Source: Alphaproteobacteria bacterium (lineage in GTDB: Bacteria > Pseudomonadota > Alphaproteobacteria > RF32 > CAG-239). Taken from it: DNA of 43,486 nucleotides. The notes under the pieces were generated by a model, which saw nothing but the letters and a program-made list of their open reading frames with translations, was not told the origin of the DNA and searched no databases. Within the stretch, counting starts at the first letter, position 1; the number at the start of each line of letters is the position of its first letter. The position numbers and the translations under genes were made by a program. This document shows positions 22,710-31,431 of this stretch, one piece after another. The stretch covers positions 1 to 43,486 of the forward strand of contig JAQWBS010000011.1 in NCBI GenBank assembly GCA_028706255.1, given 5' to 3'.

Positions 22710-24950
22710 ATGTCTGTTAAAAAAATTAAAAAACGCAACGGCGTACTGGTGAACTATAATTCTGAAAAAATTTTGAATGCGATTAAGTCTGCTTTTGGTG
22801 CTGTTTATGGAGAAGTTGAATCTCACATGGAAAAGGTTAACGAAATTGTTAGCCAAATTAATGCTGGCTACAAAGGTTTTTCAGACGACAGAATTATTAC
22901 TGTTGAAGAAATTCAGGATGATGTTGAAAAAGCCTTAATGCGTTTTGATGAATTTGAAGTTGCGAAGTCATACATTATCTACCGTAAAAAAAGATCAGAA
23001 ATCAGAAAGAAAAGTGAAGAACTTTTAGGGGTTTATAAAGACCTTATCAAAGTTGATGCCAAAGACAATGAAATCAAACGTGAAAATGCCAACATCGATG
23101 GCGACACAGCCATGGGCACAATGCTTAAGTTTGGCTCTGAAGGCTCAAAACTTTATTATGAAACAGATATGATTGAACCAAGATTTGTCAAAGCTCACCA
23201 AGAAGGCTTAATTCACATTCACGACGAAGATTTTTATGCCTTAACCCTCACTTGTTGCCAAATTGACTTGTTGAAACTTTTGAAAAACGGATTCTCAACA
23301 GGACATGGTTATATCCGTGAACCTAATGACATTAGAACATATTCTTCTTTGGCTTGCATCGCCATTCAGTCTAATCAAAATGACCAGCACGGCGGACAAT
23401 CAATTCCTAACTTTGATTTTGCAATGGCTCCTGGTGTGGCGAAAACTTTTATTAAAGAAACTGCAAAATGCTTAGACATCTTTGATTGCTCAAAAGAAGA
23501 AATCAGCGCTATTAAAAATAATTTGAAAGTTTTGTTTGCTGAAAAAGGTTCTCTTTTGAATCCAAACTTGAGACCAACAGTTGAAGCTTTGATTTCACAA
23601 AGTGTTGCAACTGTTACGCCTTCAAAAATTTATGAAAAAGCTTATAACTTGACGAAAGAAGCTACTTTCCAAGCTATGGAAGCTTTAATTCACAACTTAA
23701 ACACAATGCATTCTCGTGCGGGAGCGCAAGTTCCATTTTCTTCTTTGAACTATGGAACAGACACCACAGAAGAAGGTCGTTTGGTGATGAAAGCTATTCT
23801 TCAAGCCACATGGAATGGGCTTGGTGGTGGTGAAACCCCAATTTTCCCAATTCAAATTTTCAAGGTGAAAGATGGAATTTCTGGCAGACCAGAAGACATT
23901 AACTATGACCTTTTCAAAGAATCTTGCAAAGTTTCTGCGAAAAGACTTTTTCCAAATTTCTCTTTTATTGACGCTCCTTTTAATGTACAATATTATAAGG
24001 CGGGACAACCTAATACTGAAGTGGCTTACATGGGTTGTCGTACTAGAGTTTTGGGAAACACATTCGACCCAAGCAAAGAAATTACGTTTGGTCGTGGCAA
24101 TCTTTCCTTTACCTCAATTAATCTTCCAAGAATGGCGATTCTAGCTTCAAAAGGTGAGGGCGATTTTTGGAAAATTCTTGATGACACTATGGATTTAGTG
24201 TGTGAGCAACTTTTGGAAAGATTCGAAATTCAGGCAAAACGCCGTGTGAAAAATTATCCGTTCTTGATGGGTCAAGGCGTGTGGATTGGTTCAGATGCTT
24301 TGGGTCAAGAAGATGAAATAAGAGAAGTCATTAAACATGGCACGCTTTCTGTTGGCTTTATTGGTTTGGCTGAATGTTTATCTGCTTTGACAGGCAAACA
24401 CCATGGTGAATCTAAAGAATCTTGGGACTTAGGAAATAAAATTGTTGCTCATATGCGTCAAAAAATGGACGATAAGGCAAAAGAAACAGGCTTGAACTTT
24501 AGTTTGTTGGCAACCCCTGCAGAAGGATTATCTGGCAGATTTGTGAACAAAGACAGAGCAAAATTTGGCGTGATTTCTGGTGTGACAGATAAGGGATATT
24601 ACACAAACTCATTCCATATTCCTGTTGGCTATCACATTAACGCCTTTGATAAAATTGCTTTGGAAGCACCTTTCCATGCTTTAACGAATGCTGGTCACAT
24701 CACATATGTTGAAATGGACGGTGACCCTGGAAAGAACTTAGAAGCTTTTGAACAAATCGTTCAGGCGATGAAAAGCGAAGGGATTGGTTATGGCGCAATT
24801 AACCACCCCGTAGATAGATGCCCAATTTGCGGCTATGTCGGAATTATTAATGATGAATGCCCTGGGTGTCACAGACACGAAGGCGAGGCAGTGCTCCTTT
24901 CAAGCTTGCCAAAGATTAAACAAGAACAAATTCTAGGAGGAAGTATCTAA
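22710..24950 (+). CDS. nrdD: Class III (anaerobic) ribonucleoside-triphosphate reductase, catalytic chain lacking the glycyl-radical loop
   Basis: NrdD reduces NTPs to dNTPs without oxygen. The 746-residue chain has an N-terminal ATP-cone (about 3-95; VKKIKKRNGVLVNYNSEKI), a ten-stranded barrel core with YALTLTCCQIDLLKLLKNGF, SYSSLACIAIQ-type and NPNLRPTVEA segments, and a zinc site with Cys704, 707, 717 and 720 (CPICG...CPGCH). Normal NrdD proteins continue from this site to an RxxGYL loop bearing the radical glycine. Here the chain stops 26 residues after the last cysteine with no GYL motif; that segment is encoded by the next gene. ATG 22710 follows CGGGAG. The stop and the next start share one base. 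Confidence 0.95.
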   Translation: MSVKKIKKRNGVLVNYNSEKILNAIKSAFGAVYGEVESHMEKVNEIVSQINAGYKGFSDDRIITVEEIQDDVEKALMRFDEFEVAKSYIIYRKKRSEIRKKSEELLGVYKDLIKVDAKDNEIKRENANIDGDTAMGTMLKFGSEGSKLYYETDMIEPRFVKAHQEGLIHIHDEDFYALTLTCCQIDLLKLLKNGFSTGHGYIREPNDIRTYSSLACIAIQSNQNDQHGGQSIPNFDFAMAPGVAKTFIKETAKCLDIFDCSKEEISAIKNNLKVLFAEKGSLLNPNLRPTVEALISQSVATVTPSKIYEKAYNLTKEATFQAMEALIHNLNTMHSRAGAQVPFSSLNYGTDTTEEGRLVMKAILQATWNGLGGGETPIFPIQIFKVKDGISGRPEDINYDLFKESCKVSAKRLFPNFSFIDAPFNVQYYKAGQPNTEVAYMGCRTRVLGNTFDPSKEITFGRGNLSFTSINLPRMAILASKGEGDFWKILDDTMDLVCEQLLERFEIQAKRRVKNYPFLMGQGVWIGSDALGQEDEIREVIKHGTLSVGFIGLAECLSALTGKHHGESKESWDLGNKIVAHMRQKMDDKAKETGLNFSLLATPAEGLSGRFVNKDRAKFGVISGVTDKGYYTNSFHIPVGYHINAFDKIALEAPFHALTNAGHITYVEMDGDPGKNLEAFEQIVQAMKSEGIGYGAINHPVDRCPICGYVGIINDECPGCHRHEGEAVLLSSLPKIKQEQILGGSI

Positions 24951-25141
24951 TGATTAAGCTTAAAGTTGAAAATGGTTATGTCGGCGAAAACGTTGGTTTC
25001 GAAAGAATTAGAAGAATTACCGGCTATTTAGTAGGAACTTTGGATCGTTTCAACAGTGCTAAACGTGCTGAAGTTGAAGATAGAGTGATGCACAGTAATT
25101 GTTCTTGTGAAGAAGTTGTAGCGATTAACGAAGCTGCATAA
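24950..25141 (+). CDS. Stand-alone glycyl-radical domain of the anaerobic ribonucleotide reductase
   Basis: The 63-residue protein carries the C-terminal element of class III reductase: FERIRRITGYLVGTLDRFN (about 17-35) with the presumed radical glycine at Gly25, then AKRAEVEDRVMH, the usual end of NrdD, and a short tail with CSC. NrdG would generate the radical here and the loop must dock in the NrdD barrel. AGGAGG stands upstream of its ATG with normal spacing and the frame differs from nrdD, so this is a genuine separate cistron and not a single sequencing slip. It overlaps nrdD by 1 nt before and nrdG by 1 nt after (TAATG both times), which would balance expression of the three. Confidence 0.9.
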   Translation: MIKLKVENGYVGENVGFERIRRITGYLVGTLDRFNSAKRAEVEDRVMHSNCSCEEVVAINEAA

Positions 25142-25644
25142 TGAGCGACTTAAAACTAAGAATTGCCAGCGTTGTTGATGATTCTGTTGTTGATGGACCA
25201 GGGGTGAGATATGTCATCTTTACGCAAGGGTGTAAGCATAATTGCCCTGGTTGTCACAATCCGCAATCTCATAGCTTTTCTGCGGGAATGTTTGTTGGCT
25301 TCGACGAGATTTATGAAGATTTATCAAAATATAAATATGTCAAAGCCGTCACCTTTAGTGGTGGAGAGCCTTTAGAACAGCCAGAAGCTGTTGCGGAATT
25401 TGTAAGCAAGTTGAAAGAAAAGGGCTATCATATCCTGATTTACACAGGCTATACCTTTGAGCAAATTTTGGCAGATGAAAAGAAATTGCGAGCAATTGAA
25501 AAAGCTGACTTGCTGGTTGATGGCTTGTTTGTGTTGCGTTTGAGGTCTTTGAATGTTAATTTCAGAGGGTCAAGCAATCAAAGAATTGTTGATGTGCAGC
25601 GGTCTTTGAAAAACAAAGAAGTTGTGCTCTCTGAATATAATTAA
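25141..25644 (+). CDS. nrdG: Anaerobic ribonucleotide reductase activating protein (radical SAM)
   Basis: NrdG uses a [4Fe-4S] cluster and S-adenosylmethionine to make the glycyl radical on the reductase. The 167-residue protein has the CxxxCxxC cluster motif as CKHNCPGC (Cys31, 35, 38), VVDGPGVRYVIFTQG before it, the SAM-binding TFSGGEPL, and the LLVDGLFV and GSSNQRIVD motifs typical of NrdG. It starts in the stop codon of the glycyl-radical gene and closes the operon. Confidence 0.97.
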   Translation: MSDLKLRIASVVDDSVVDGPGVRYVIFTQGCKHNCPGCHNPQSHSFSAGMFVGFDEIYEDLSKYKYVKAVTFSGGEPLEQPEAVAEFVSKLKEKGYHILIYTGYTFEQILADEKKLRAIEKADLLVDGLFVLRLRSLNVNFRGSSNQRIVDVQRSLKNKEVVLSEYN

Positions 25645-25648
25645 AAAA

Positions 25649-25682
25649 TTTGAACGAACCCCTAAACAAGGCTCGTTTCTTT
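25649..25682 (+). terminator. Weak terminator after nrdG
   Basis: AACGAACC and GGCTCGTT can pair with one mismatch across a short loop, followed by TTTCTTTT. Confidence 0.4.
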
Positions 25683-25691
25683 TAACTATGT

Positions 25692-25796
25692 ATTGTCATT
25701 ACTACGCCTCCTGTCATTCCCACCCTTCTCTTTGTCATTCCCGAGAAATCGGGAATCCACTAAAAAACACCTCCTGTCATTCCTGAGAAAACGAGA
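25692..25796. repeat. Second cluster of GTCATTCC palindromic repeats
   Basis: The unit (T/C)TGTCATT occurs four times within about 85 bp (near 25693, 25712, 25732, 25774). The third forms a perfect hairpin, ATTCCCGA (25737-25744) with TCGGGAAT (25749-25756), of the exact form ATTCCC-N8-GGGAAT; the fourth is a degenerate copy. The same type of unit is found at 20252-20394. Confidence 0.75.
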
Positions 25797-25814
25797 ATAT
25801 ATCTTATTTAAAAC

Positions 25815-25847
25815 AAAAAAAGCTCCTGAATATTCAGAAGCTTTTTA
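25815..25847 (-). terminator. Terminator of the orphan membrane-anchored gene
   Basis: On the minus strand AAAAAGCTTCTGA pairs with TCAGGAGCTTTTT with one G-U pair across a short loop, then T continues. Confidence 0.75.
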
Positions 25848-25866
25848 ACGTTAGGGAACAACATAA

Positions 25867-27225
25867 TTAAACAAACAATTTTTTGTGGTGTAGTTCAAAA
25901 TACAACTGCGCTAGGAAAATAGTTTCTTGAGAGCAGTTAGTAAAGAACTTGTTGTGCGAAGATGCTTCCAACTTATATTCTTCTAAGACATAACTCAAGA
26001 AAACATATAAACTGTTATAGTTATCAAGAATGTTTTGAGCTTTCTGTTCACTCATTTTTTTCCATTGACTATTTTCGAATTCATATTCATACCAGAAAAG
26101 ACAAGGAACAAATCGTTCCCGATTGATGCAATTATAAACAAACGTCTCTATGTTATTAAGTTTAACATATGCAACGAGGTTTTCATTGCTCTTCACGTCT
26201 TTAATTGCATTTAAATCGATGACAGGAGGTTTATATGCTTGCAAAGTAGCTTCAGCTATTTTATATCTTTCATCTTCTTTGAATCTTTCAGGAAGAAGAT
26301 TGTTCCAGACAAGATAATTGAACAGCCCATTATCTATAATTTTCGGTGTTTTCTCAAGCCAAAGCATAAAAGCATCAGAATCTCTTTCCATCATCGGAAG
26401 AACATAGTACTCATCTTCAATGCTAAGATGTTCAAAAATTTTGCCAAGAGCTGATTTGTCATACTTTGACAAATTCTCAAGAAAATAATCGTCATAATCT
26501 TCGCAGAAATCTGTAACGATTTGATGTTCTTGTGAAAATTTTTCCAACAAGGCAATCTCTTCATTATTAAGCTCGGTTTCAGAAACGCCTGTCAGTTCAA
26601 TTAAAGCCAAAATCAGCAAACCTTGAGCTTCGGGATTATCCCAATGCTTTTGTCCATCCCCTTCACAGAAATATTTGACAATGAAATAGTCCGTTGAAAA
26701 TTTTTCTTCAACTTTTTGAAAAACTTTCAAAGAATTTCCATCTTTAAAATTTTCATCTTTAATGAGCGGAAAGATTGCCTTAAGCCCTATTTTGTCAATG
26801 GCATAAAGGATTTCGTCTTCATCATAAAAGAATTCAGGTTCTGAAGGATAAGTTTTTGTTCTTTTTTTGATGTTTATTTCTTCCGGCAAAATTTTTTTAT
26901 AATCTGCTTTGAGAAGATCAATAAGTTCATCAAAATAAAGGATTTTAACCTCATCTAAAATTCTAGCAACAATGCTGAAAACAGCAATGTCATCAGGAAT
27001 TTGTGTTTCTTCAAGAATTTTCATAAAGCTTGTTCGCTTCTCTCTTGCTTCAGTAAGGATTGTCAAGACAATCTTTTCGATTTTTTCTTCTTTAGATTCC
27101 TCAAAAGGATTTTCATCAAGGTCTTTATGACCTACTTTAGCCCTTTTCTTTTGAATTTTTGGTGTAAGTATCAAGAAGAGAACAATCAGAGCAAGCACTG
27201 TTAAAACAACTTCAAATGTTTCCAT
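25867..27225 (-). CDS. Orphan membrane-anchored cytosolic protein
   Basis: I do not recognise this 452-residue protein. An N-terminal helix (VVLTVLALIVLFLILT, about 6-22) is followed by basic residues (KIQKKRAK), which predicts an N-out, C-in anchor with a large cytosolic region. That region is helical and very acidic (for example DENPFEESKEEKIEK, FCEDYDDYF) and has tryptophan/tyrosine-rich stretches near the end (PCLFWYEYEFENSQWKKM). No repeats or catalytic motif were seen. No clear ribosome binding site precedes the ATG. It is monocistronic with its own terminator. Confidence 0.7.
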   Translation of the reverse strand: METFEVVLTVLALIVLFLILTPKIQKKRAKVGHKDLDENPFEESKEEKIEKIVLTILTEAREKRTSFMKILEETQIPDDIAVFSIVARILDEVKILYFDELIDLLKADYKKILPEEINIKKRTKTYPSEPEFFYDEDEILYAIDKIGLKAIFPLIKDENFKDGNSLKVFQKVEEKFSTDYFIVKYFCEGDGQKHWDNPEAQGLLILALIELTGVSETELNNEEIALLEKFSQEHQIVTDFCEDYDDYFLENLSKYDKSALGKIFEHLSIEDEYYVLPMMERDSDAFMLWLEKTPKIIDNGLFNYLVWNNLLPERFKEDERYKIAEATLQAYKPPVIDLNAIKDVKSNENLVAYVKLNNIETFVYNCINRERFVPCLFWYEYEFENSQWKKMSEQKAQNILDNYNSLYVFLSYVLEEYKLEASSHNKFFTNCSQETIFLAQLYFELHHKKLFV

Positions 27226-27301
27226 ATATATACAAAATTAAAATTAATAATAAACTATCATTGGACAGAATATTATTAATTTTGTATAAAGTCAATAAAA
27301 A

Positions 27302-27841
27302 CTACATTAATTCGGGTATGGTTATTAAATCTAAACCATTGTGGCTAGACTGGTCACTGAGAATATAGTTGAGTTGATAAGCATTTTTTTCAAAGAACTT
27401 ATATGTTTCTTTTCTCTCTGAAGAAAGAAATTCATCTTTTCCGCCTTCAACCCAGAAAATTTTGGTTTTATAGTTGTTTTGAGGAATAAGAACACCTTGT
27501 GGAACATCACCACAAAGGGAAATGGCAACATCTGCGCCAAATTCAAGTGCTGCAGAAATGGCGATGATTCCGCCTTGAGAATGTCCGACAAAAATGATTT
27601 TTTCATAATCTTTTGAAGCTTTTGAAACAATTTCTGAAACATAATTAAGGGAATGTGAAAACTCTGATTGAGGAACAATGCCATCAATTTTATTAAACCA
27701 CTTAAACCCTTGTTTATGAGCCAAAGGGGCATTGATAGAAAGAATATCTGCCCCATAAACATTCGCTAGCTCAGTCACAAATTCTTGTTTATCATTTTGG
27801 TCGGCACCTTTTCCGTGCAAAAAGATAAGCAAGTTTTTCAT
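27302..27841 (-). CDS. Alpha/beta hydrolase (carboxylesterase/dienelactone hydrolase-like)
   Basis: The 179-residue protein has the alpha/beta-hydrolase elements: LLIFLHGKGADQ oxyanion strand (4-15), nucleophile elbow GHSQGG with Ser88, an acid in WVEGGKDEFLS (about Asp136) and the histidine in SSHNGLDL (about 166). This layout fits phospholipase/carboxylesterase and YpfH-like serine hydrolases; the substrate is not predictable. It begins within the stop codon of topA (TAATG), so it is translated from the topA message. Confidence 0.82.
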   Translation of the reverse strand: MKNLLIFLHGKGADQNDKQEFVTELANVYGADILSINAPLAHKQGFKWFNKIDGIVPQSEFSHSLNYVSEIVSKASKDYEKIIFVGHSQGGIIAISAALEFGADVAISLCGDVPQGVLIPQNNYKTKIFWVEGGKDEFLSSERKETYKFFEKNAYQLNYILSDQSSHNGLDLITIPELM

Positions 27842-30300
27842 TATTTTTTCTCATCAATTAATTTAATGGCTTCTTCAAGCGTGATATCGCCTTCTTTCAA
27901 GCTTTTTGGCAAGGCATAGTTATTCTTACCCATTTTCAAATATGGACCATAACGACCGCTTTGCACCGTGATATCAAGCTTTTTCTTTGGGTGTTTACCA
28001 AGCACCGTTGGTTGAGGTCTTTCAGCTACGTTTGCCAAAATTTCTTTAGCTCTTGCCAAGGTGATGTTAAAAATTGTGTCAGCACCTGTCAAAGATTTGT
28101 TTTTGCCACCCTGTTTGAGATATGGACCAAACTTACCAATGTTCACTTCAATGCCTTCTCCAATATCTTTTGGTAAAGAAACCAGCAAGAGCGCTTGTTC
28201 TTCAGTCAATTCTTCTGGCTTAATATTTTTTGGAACAGCCACTCTCTTTGGTTTTTCGGTTGTTGCGGTTGCTTCTTCACCCAATTGAAGATAATGGCCA
28301 TACGGACCTTTTTTTAGATAAATATTCAGCTCGCCAACTTTTCCCATAAGCTTATTTTCACCATTGGCAAGTGCAGGGGCTTGACCATCTGTTTGTTCTT
28401 CATCTTTGGCTTCAGTCAATTCTTTGGTATATTTACATTCAGGATAATTTGAACAGCCTAAAAATGCCCCAAATTTGCCAAGCTTAACACTGACTTTTCC
28501 AGTCTTACACTCAGGACATTCTCTTGGGTCATGTCCATCTTCTCTTGGTGGGAAGAGGTGAAATGCCAAAACTTCTTCAATTTTATCAATCACGTCAGAA
28601 ACTTTGAGTGGTCCAACGGCTTCAATGTTGGTGTAGAACTTAGTCCAAAATCCGCTTAAGAGTTTTTTCCATTCAAGTTCACCCGCAGAAACTTCATCAA
28701 GATGTTCTTCAAGTTGCGCTGTGAAGTCATATTCAACGTATCTTTTGAAATAATTTTCCAAGAAAACCGTCACAATGCGACCACGCTCTTCAGGAATGAA
28801 ACGAAGTTTTTCAACACGCACATATTTGCGTTCTTGCAAAACGGCGATGATAGAAGCGTAAGTAGATGGACGTCCAATGCCCAACTCTTCAAGCTTTTTC
28901 ACCAAGCTAGCTTCTGTGAAACGTGGTGGAGGTGCAGTGAAATGTTGTTCAGGTTTAATTTCACCTTTTTCAACATTGTCGCCTTCGTTCACATTAGGCA
29001 GAAGTCTGTTTTCATCATCTTCTTCAGCGTCATCTTGGCTTTCTTGATAAAGCTTCAAGAAACCGTCAAAAGCAATAACCTGACCTGTTGCTCTTAAGGT
29101 GATTTGTTCATCTTTAGAAAGAGAGTCAATCGTCACACGGTCTAAAATGGCGGAGTTCATTTGACAAGCAATTGTTCTTTTCCAAATGAGTTCATAGAGC
29201 TTATAGCCGTCACTATCGAGTTTTGCTTCTAATTTTTTAGGTGTATTAAACAAGTCTGAAGGACGGATTGCTTCGTGTGCTTCTTGAGCATTTTTAGACT
29301 TGTTTTTATATTCTCTAGGCGCTTTTGGTAAATATTCTTCACCAAAATATTTCACAATCACTTCACGACAGTTCGTAATTGCTTCTTGAGAAAGGTTTAC
29401 AGCGTCTGTTCTCATATAAGTGATTAAACCGTCTTCATAAAGTTTTTGTGCAACTTGCATGGTCTTTTTTGCGGAAAAACGGAGCTTTCTAGCACCTTCT
29501 TGTTGCAACGTAGAAGTAATAAACGGCGGATATGGATTTCTGGTTGCTTTTTTGCGTTCAACAGAAGAAATATGGAAAGCCTGTGCTTCAATTTTTTCTT
29601 TGGCTTGTAAAGCTTTTTCTTCAGAATTTAAGTCAAATTTTTCAAGCTTTTTGCCGTCTAGTCCAATCAAGCGAGATTTGATGAGTGCTTGTGTGTTGGT
29701 GAGCAAATCAACATCAATGCTCCAATATTCTTCAGACTTAAATTTTTCAATTTCAGTTTCTCTTTCACAAATCAGGCGAAGGGCGACGGATTGCACACGT
29801 CCTGCAGATTTTGCTCCTGGGAGCTTACGCCATAATACAGGTGAAAGGTTGAACCCCACGAGATAGTCTAAGGCACGTCTTGCCATATAAGCCGAAACAA
29901 GGTTGTCATCAATTTGACGAGGGTTTTCAATAGCTTCTTTAATGGCTTTTTTAGTAATTTCGTGGAAAACCACACGTTCCACTTTTTTATCTTTGAGTTT
30001 GTTCTTTTCTTTGAGTTCTTCTAAAATGTGCCATGCAATTGCTTCTCCTTCTCTATCCGGGTCACTTGCGAGGACAATCGTGTCAGCATCTTTAACAGCG
30101 GAAGTAATATCTTTGAGTTTTCGTGTGCCACCAGTGCTAAGTTCCCAGTGCATTTTGAAATCATTATTAGGCTCAACAGAACCGTCTTTGCTCGGCAAAT
30201 CACGAATGTGACCAAAGCTGGCAAGCACATTATAATCACTGCCGAGATACTTATTAATTGTTTTAGCTTTTGCAGGGGACTCAACGATAACCAGTTTCAT
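27841..30300 (-). CDS. topA: DNA topoisomerase I
   Basis: TopA relaxes negative supercoils by a type IA mechanism. The 819-residue protein begins with the Toprim domain (KLVIVESPAKAKTINKYLG; acidic triad near DPDREGEAIAWH), has the active-site tyrosine in GLITYMRTDAVNLS, the TLQQEGARKLRFSAKKTM block and EAHEAIRPSD. One four-cysteine zinc finger follows (CPECKTGKVSV...CSNYPEC), then repeated K/G-rich modules (KKGPYGHYLQLG, NIGKFGPYLKQGG, QSGRYGPYLKMG) typical of alphaproteobacterial TopA. The ATG follows AAGG. It is 9 nt after dprA. Confidence 0.98.
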   Translation of the reverse strand: MKLVIVESPAKAKTINKYLGSDYNVLASFGHIRDLPSKDGSVEPNNDFKMHWELSTGGTRKLKDITSAVKDADTIVLASDPDREGEAIAWHILEELKEKNKLKDKKVERVVFHEITKKAIKEAIENPRQIDDNLVSAYMARRALDYLVGFNLSPVLWRKLPGAKSAGRVQSVALRLICERETEIEKFKSEEYWSIDVDLLTNTQALIKSRLIGLDGKKLEKFDLNSEEKALQAKEKIEAQAFHISSVERKKATRNPYPPFITSTLQQEGARKLRFSAKKTMQVAQKLYEDGLITYMRTDAVNLSQEAITNCREVIVKYFGEEYLPKAPREYKNKSKNAQEAHEAIRPSDLFNTPKKLEAKLDSDGYKLYELIWKRTIACQMNSAILDRVTIDSLSKDEQITLRATGQVIAFDGFLKLYQESQDDAEEDDENRLLPNVNEGDNVEKGEIKPEQHFTAPPPRFTEASLVKKLEELGIGRPSTYASIIAVLQERKYVRVEKLRFIPEERGRIVTVFLENYFKRYVEYDFTAQLEEHLDEVSAGELEWKKLLSGFWTKFYTNIEAVGPLKVSDVIDKIEEVLAFHLFPPREDGHDPRECPECKTGKVSVKLGKFGAFLGCSNYPECKYTKELTEAKDEEQTDGQAPALANGENKLMGKVGELNIYLKKGPYGHYLQLGEEATATTEKPKRVAVPKNIKPEELTEEQALLLVSLPKDIGEGIEVNIGKFGPYLKQGGKNKSLTGADTIFNITLARAKEILANVAERPQPTVLGKHPKKKLDITVQSGRYGPYLKMGKNNYALPKSLKEGDITLEEAIKLIDEKK

Positions 30301-30309
30301 AATTTTTCC

Positions 30310-31428
30310 TTACCTTTTCTTTCGGGAAACCAAGGCAACCTTATTTCCGACTCTTTTCTCAATTATACCGCTCAGTTCTAAATCCATCAATTGCATTGAA
30401 ACTTCAGAAGCAGATAGACCGCTCTCTCGAATAATTTCATCTTTATCAACACCTTCAGGCGTGATAAAGGAAATGATGTCTTTATGTTCATATATTTGGC
30501 GAATATTTACACTTTTTTCAGATTTGTCAATAGGTTTTACAAATAATTCTTGTTGGGCATATGCTTCAAAGGGCTTAATTTTTTTATTATTACTTATAGT
30601 AATAGAATTTAAGATGTCTTCCACAGAATCAACCAAAATTGCCCCTTCTTTAATGAGTTTGTTCGACCCATTAGAACGAGAATCGGAAGGGCTGGCGGGA
30701 ATGGCATAAATATCTTTGCCTTGTTCTAAGGCAAGGCGGGCGGTGATGAGTGACCCAGAATTAATGGAAGCTTCACCAACCAACGTCCCAATTGAAAGAG
30801 CGGCAACAATGCGATTGCGTCTTGGAAAGTTTTGCGGTTGTGGTTCTGTGCCAATGGGAAATTCTGATAAGACGATTCCTTGTTGGCAAATCTGTTCATA
30901 AAGCACTTTGTTTTCAAGAGGGTAAACCACATCAACCCCACAGCCAAGAACGGCAATGGTTGGACCAGTTTGTTCTTTGGCATACATTGCGCCTTTATGA
31001 GCGGCGGTATCAATGCCTCTTGCCATGCCGGAGATAATTAAAATTTCATTATTGGTGAGTTCATAAGCCAATTTTGAAATGGTTTTTCGACCATTAATGC
31101 TGGCGTGACGTGACCCAACAATGGCAATTGCAAGCTCATGATTAAGTAGTTCTATCTTCCCTTTAACATAAAGAATAGGTGGCGCATCTGCAAGTTGTCG
31201 TAGAGCAGAAGGATATGCCTCATCTTGATAAGAAAGAATATGAATGTTTTTTGATTTTGCTAAATCAAGTTCCAGCTTCGCTTTAGAGCGAGGGAAAAGT
31301 TTATATTTAGGCGGCAGATTTTTCAAAGCCTCTGCCGCAGAGCCGAATTTGTCGATTAACTTATAGAAAGTCACTGGTCCGATATTCTCGGTGTTAATCA
31401 GTTGAATGAAATCGACAAGATTGTTCAT
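30310..31428 (-). CDS. dprA: DNA-processing protein DprA
   Basis: DprA binds incoming single-stranded DNA and loads RecA during natural transformation; it is also common in non-competent species. The 372-residue protein has an N-terminal helix-hairpin region, the Rossmann-like core with AIVGSRHAS, ISGMARGIDTAAHKGAM, TIAVLGCGVDVVYP, SEFPIGTEPQPQNFPRRNRI and GEASINSGSLITARLALEQGKDIYAIP, and a C-terminal winged-helix (DML1-like) domain. It starts 3 nt after plsY with no separate ribosome binding site, so translation is probably coupled. Confidence 0.97.
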   Translation of the reverse strand: MNNLVDFIQLINTENIGPVTFYKLIDKFGSAAEALKNLPPKYKLFPRSKAKLELDLAKSKNIHILSYQDEAYPSALRQLADAPPILYVKGKIELLNHELAIAIVGSRHASINGRKTISKLAYELTNNEILIISGMARGIDTAAHKGAMYAKEQTGPTIAVLGCGVDVVYPLENKVLYEQICQQGIVLSEFPIGTEPQPQNFPRRNRIVAALSIGTLVGEASINSGSLITARLALEQGKDIYAIPASPSDSRSNGSNKLIKEGAILVDSVEDILNSITISNNKKIKPFEAYAQQELFVKPIDKSEKSVNIRQIYEHKDIISFITPEGVDKDEIIRESGLSASEVSMQLMDLELSGIIEKRVGNKVALVSRKKR

Positions 31429-31431
31429 CTG

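Noticed and set aside
24940-24960. A frameshift error dividing a normal nrdD
   Set aside because: The nrdD stop, the AGGAGG site and the ATG are all properly placed. The NrdD tail after the zinc site and the N-terminus of the small protein also have their own sequence, so a one-base slip does not explain it well.
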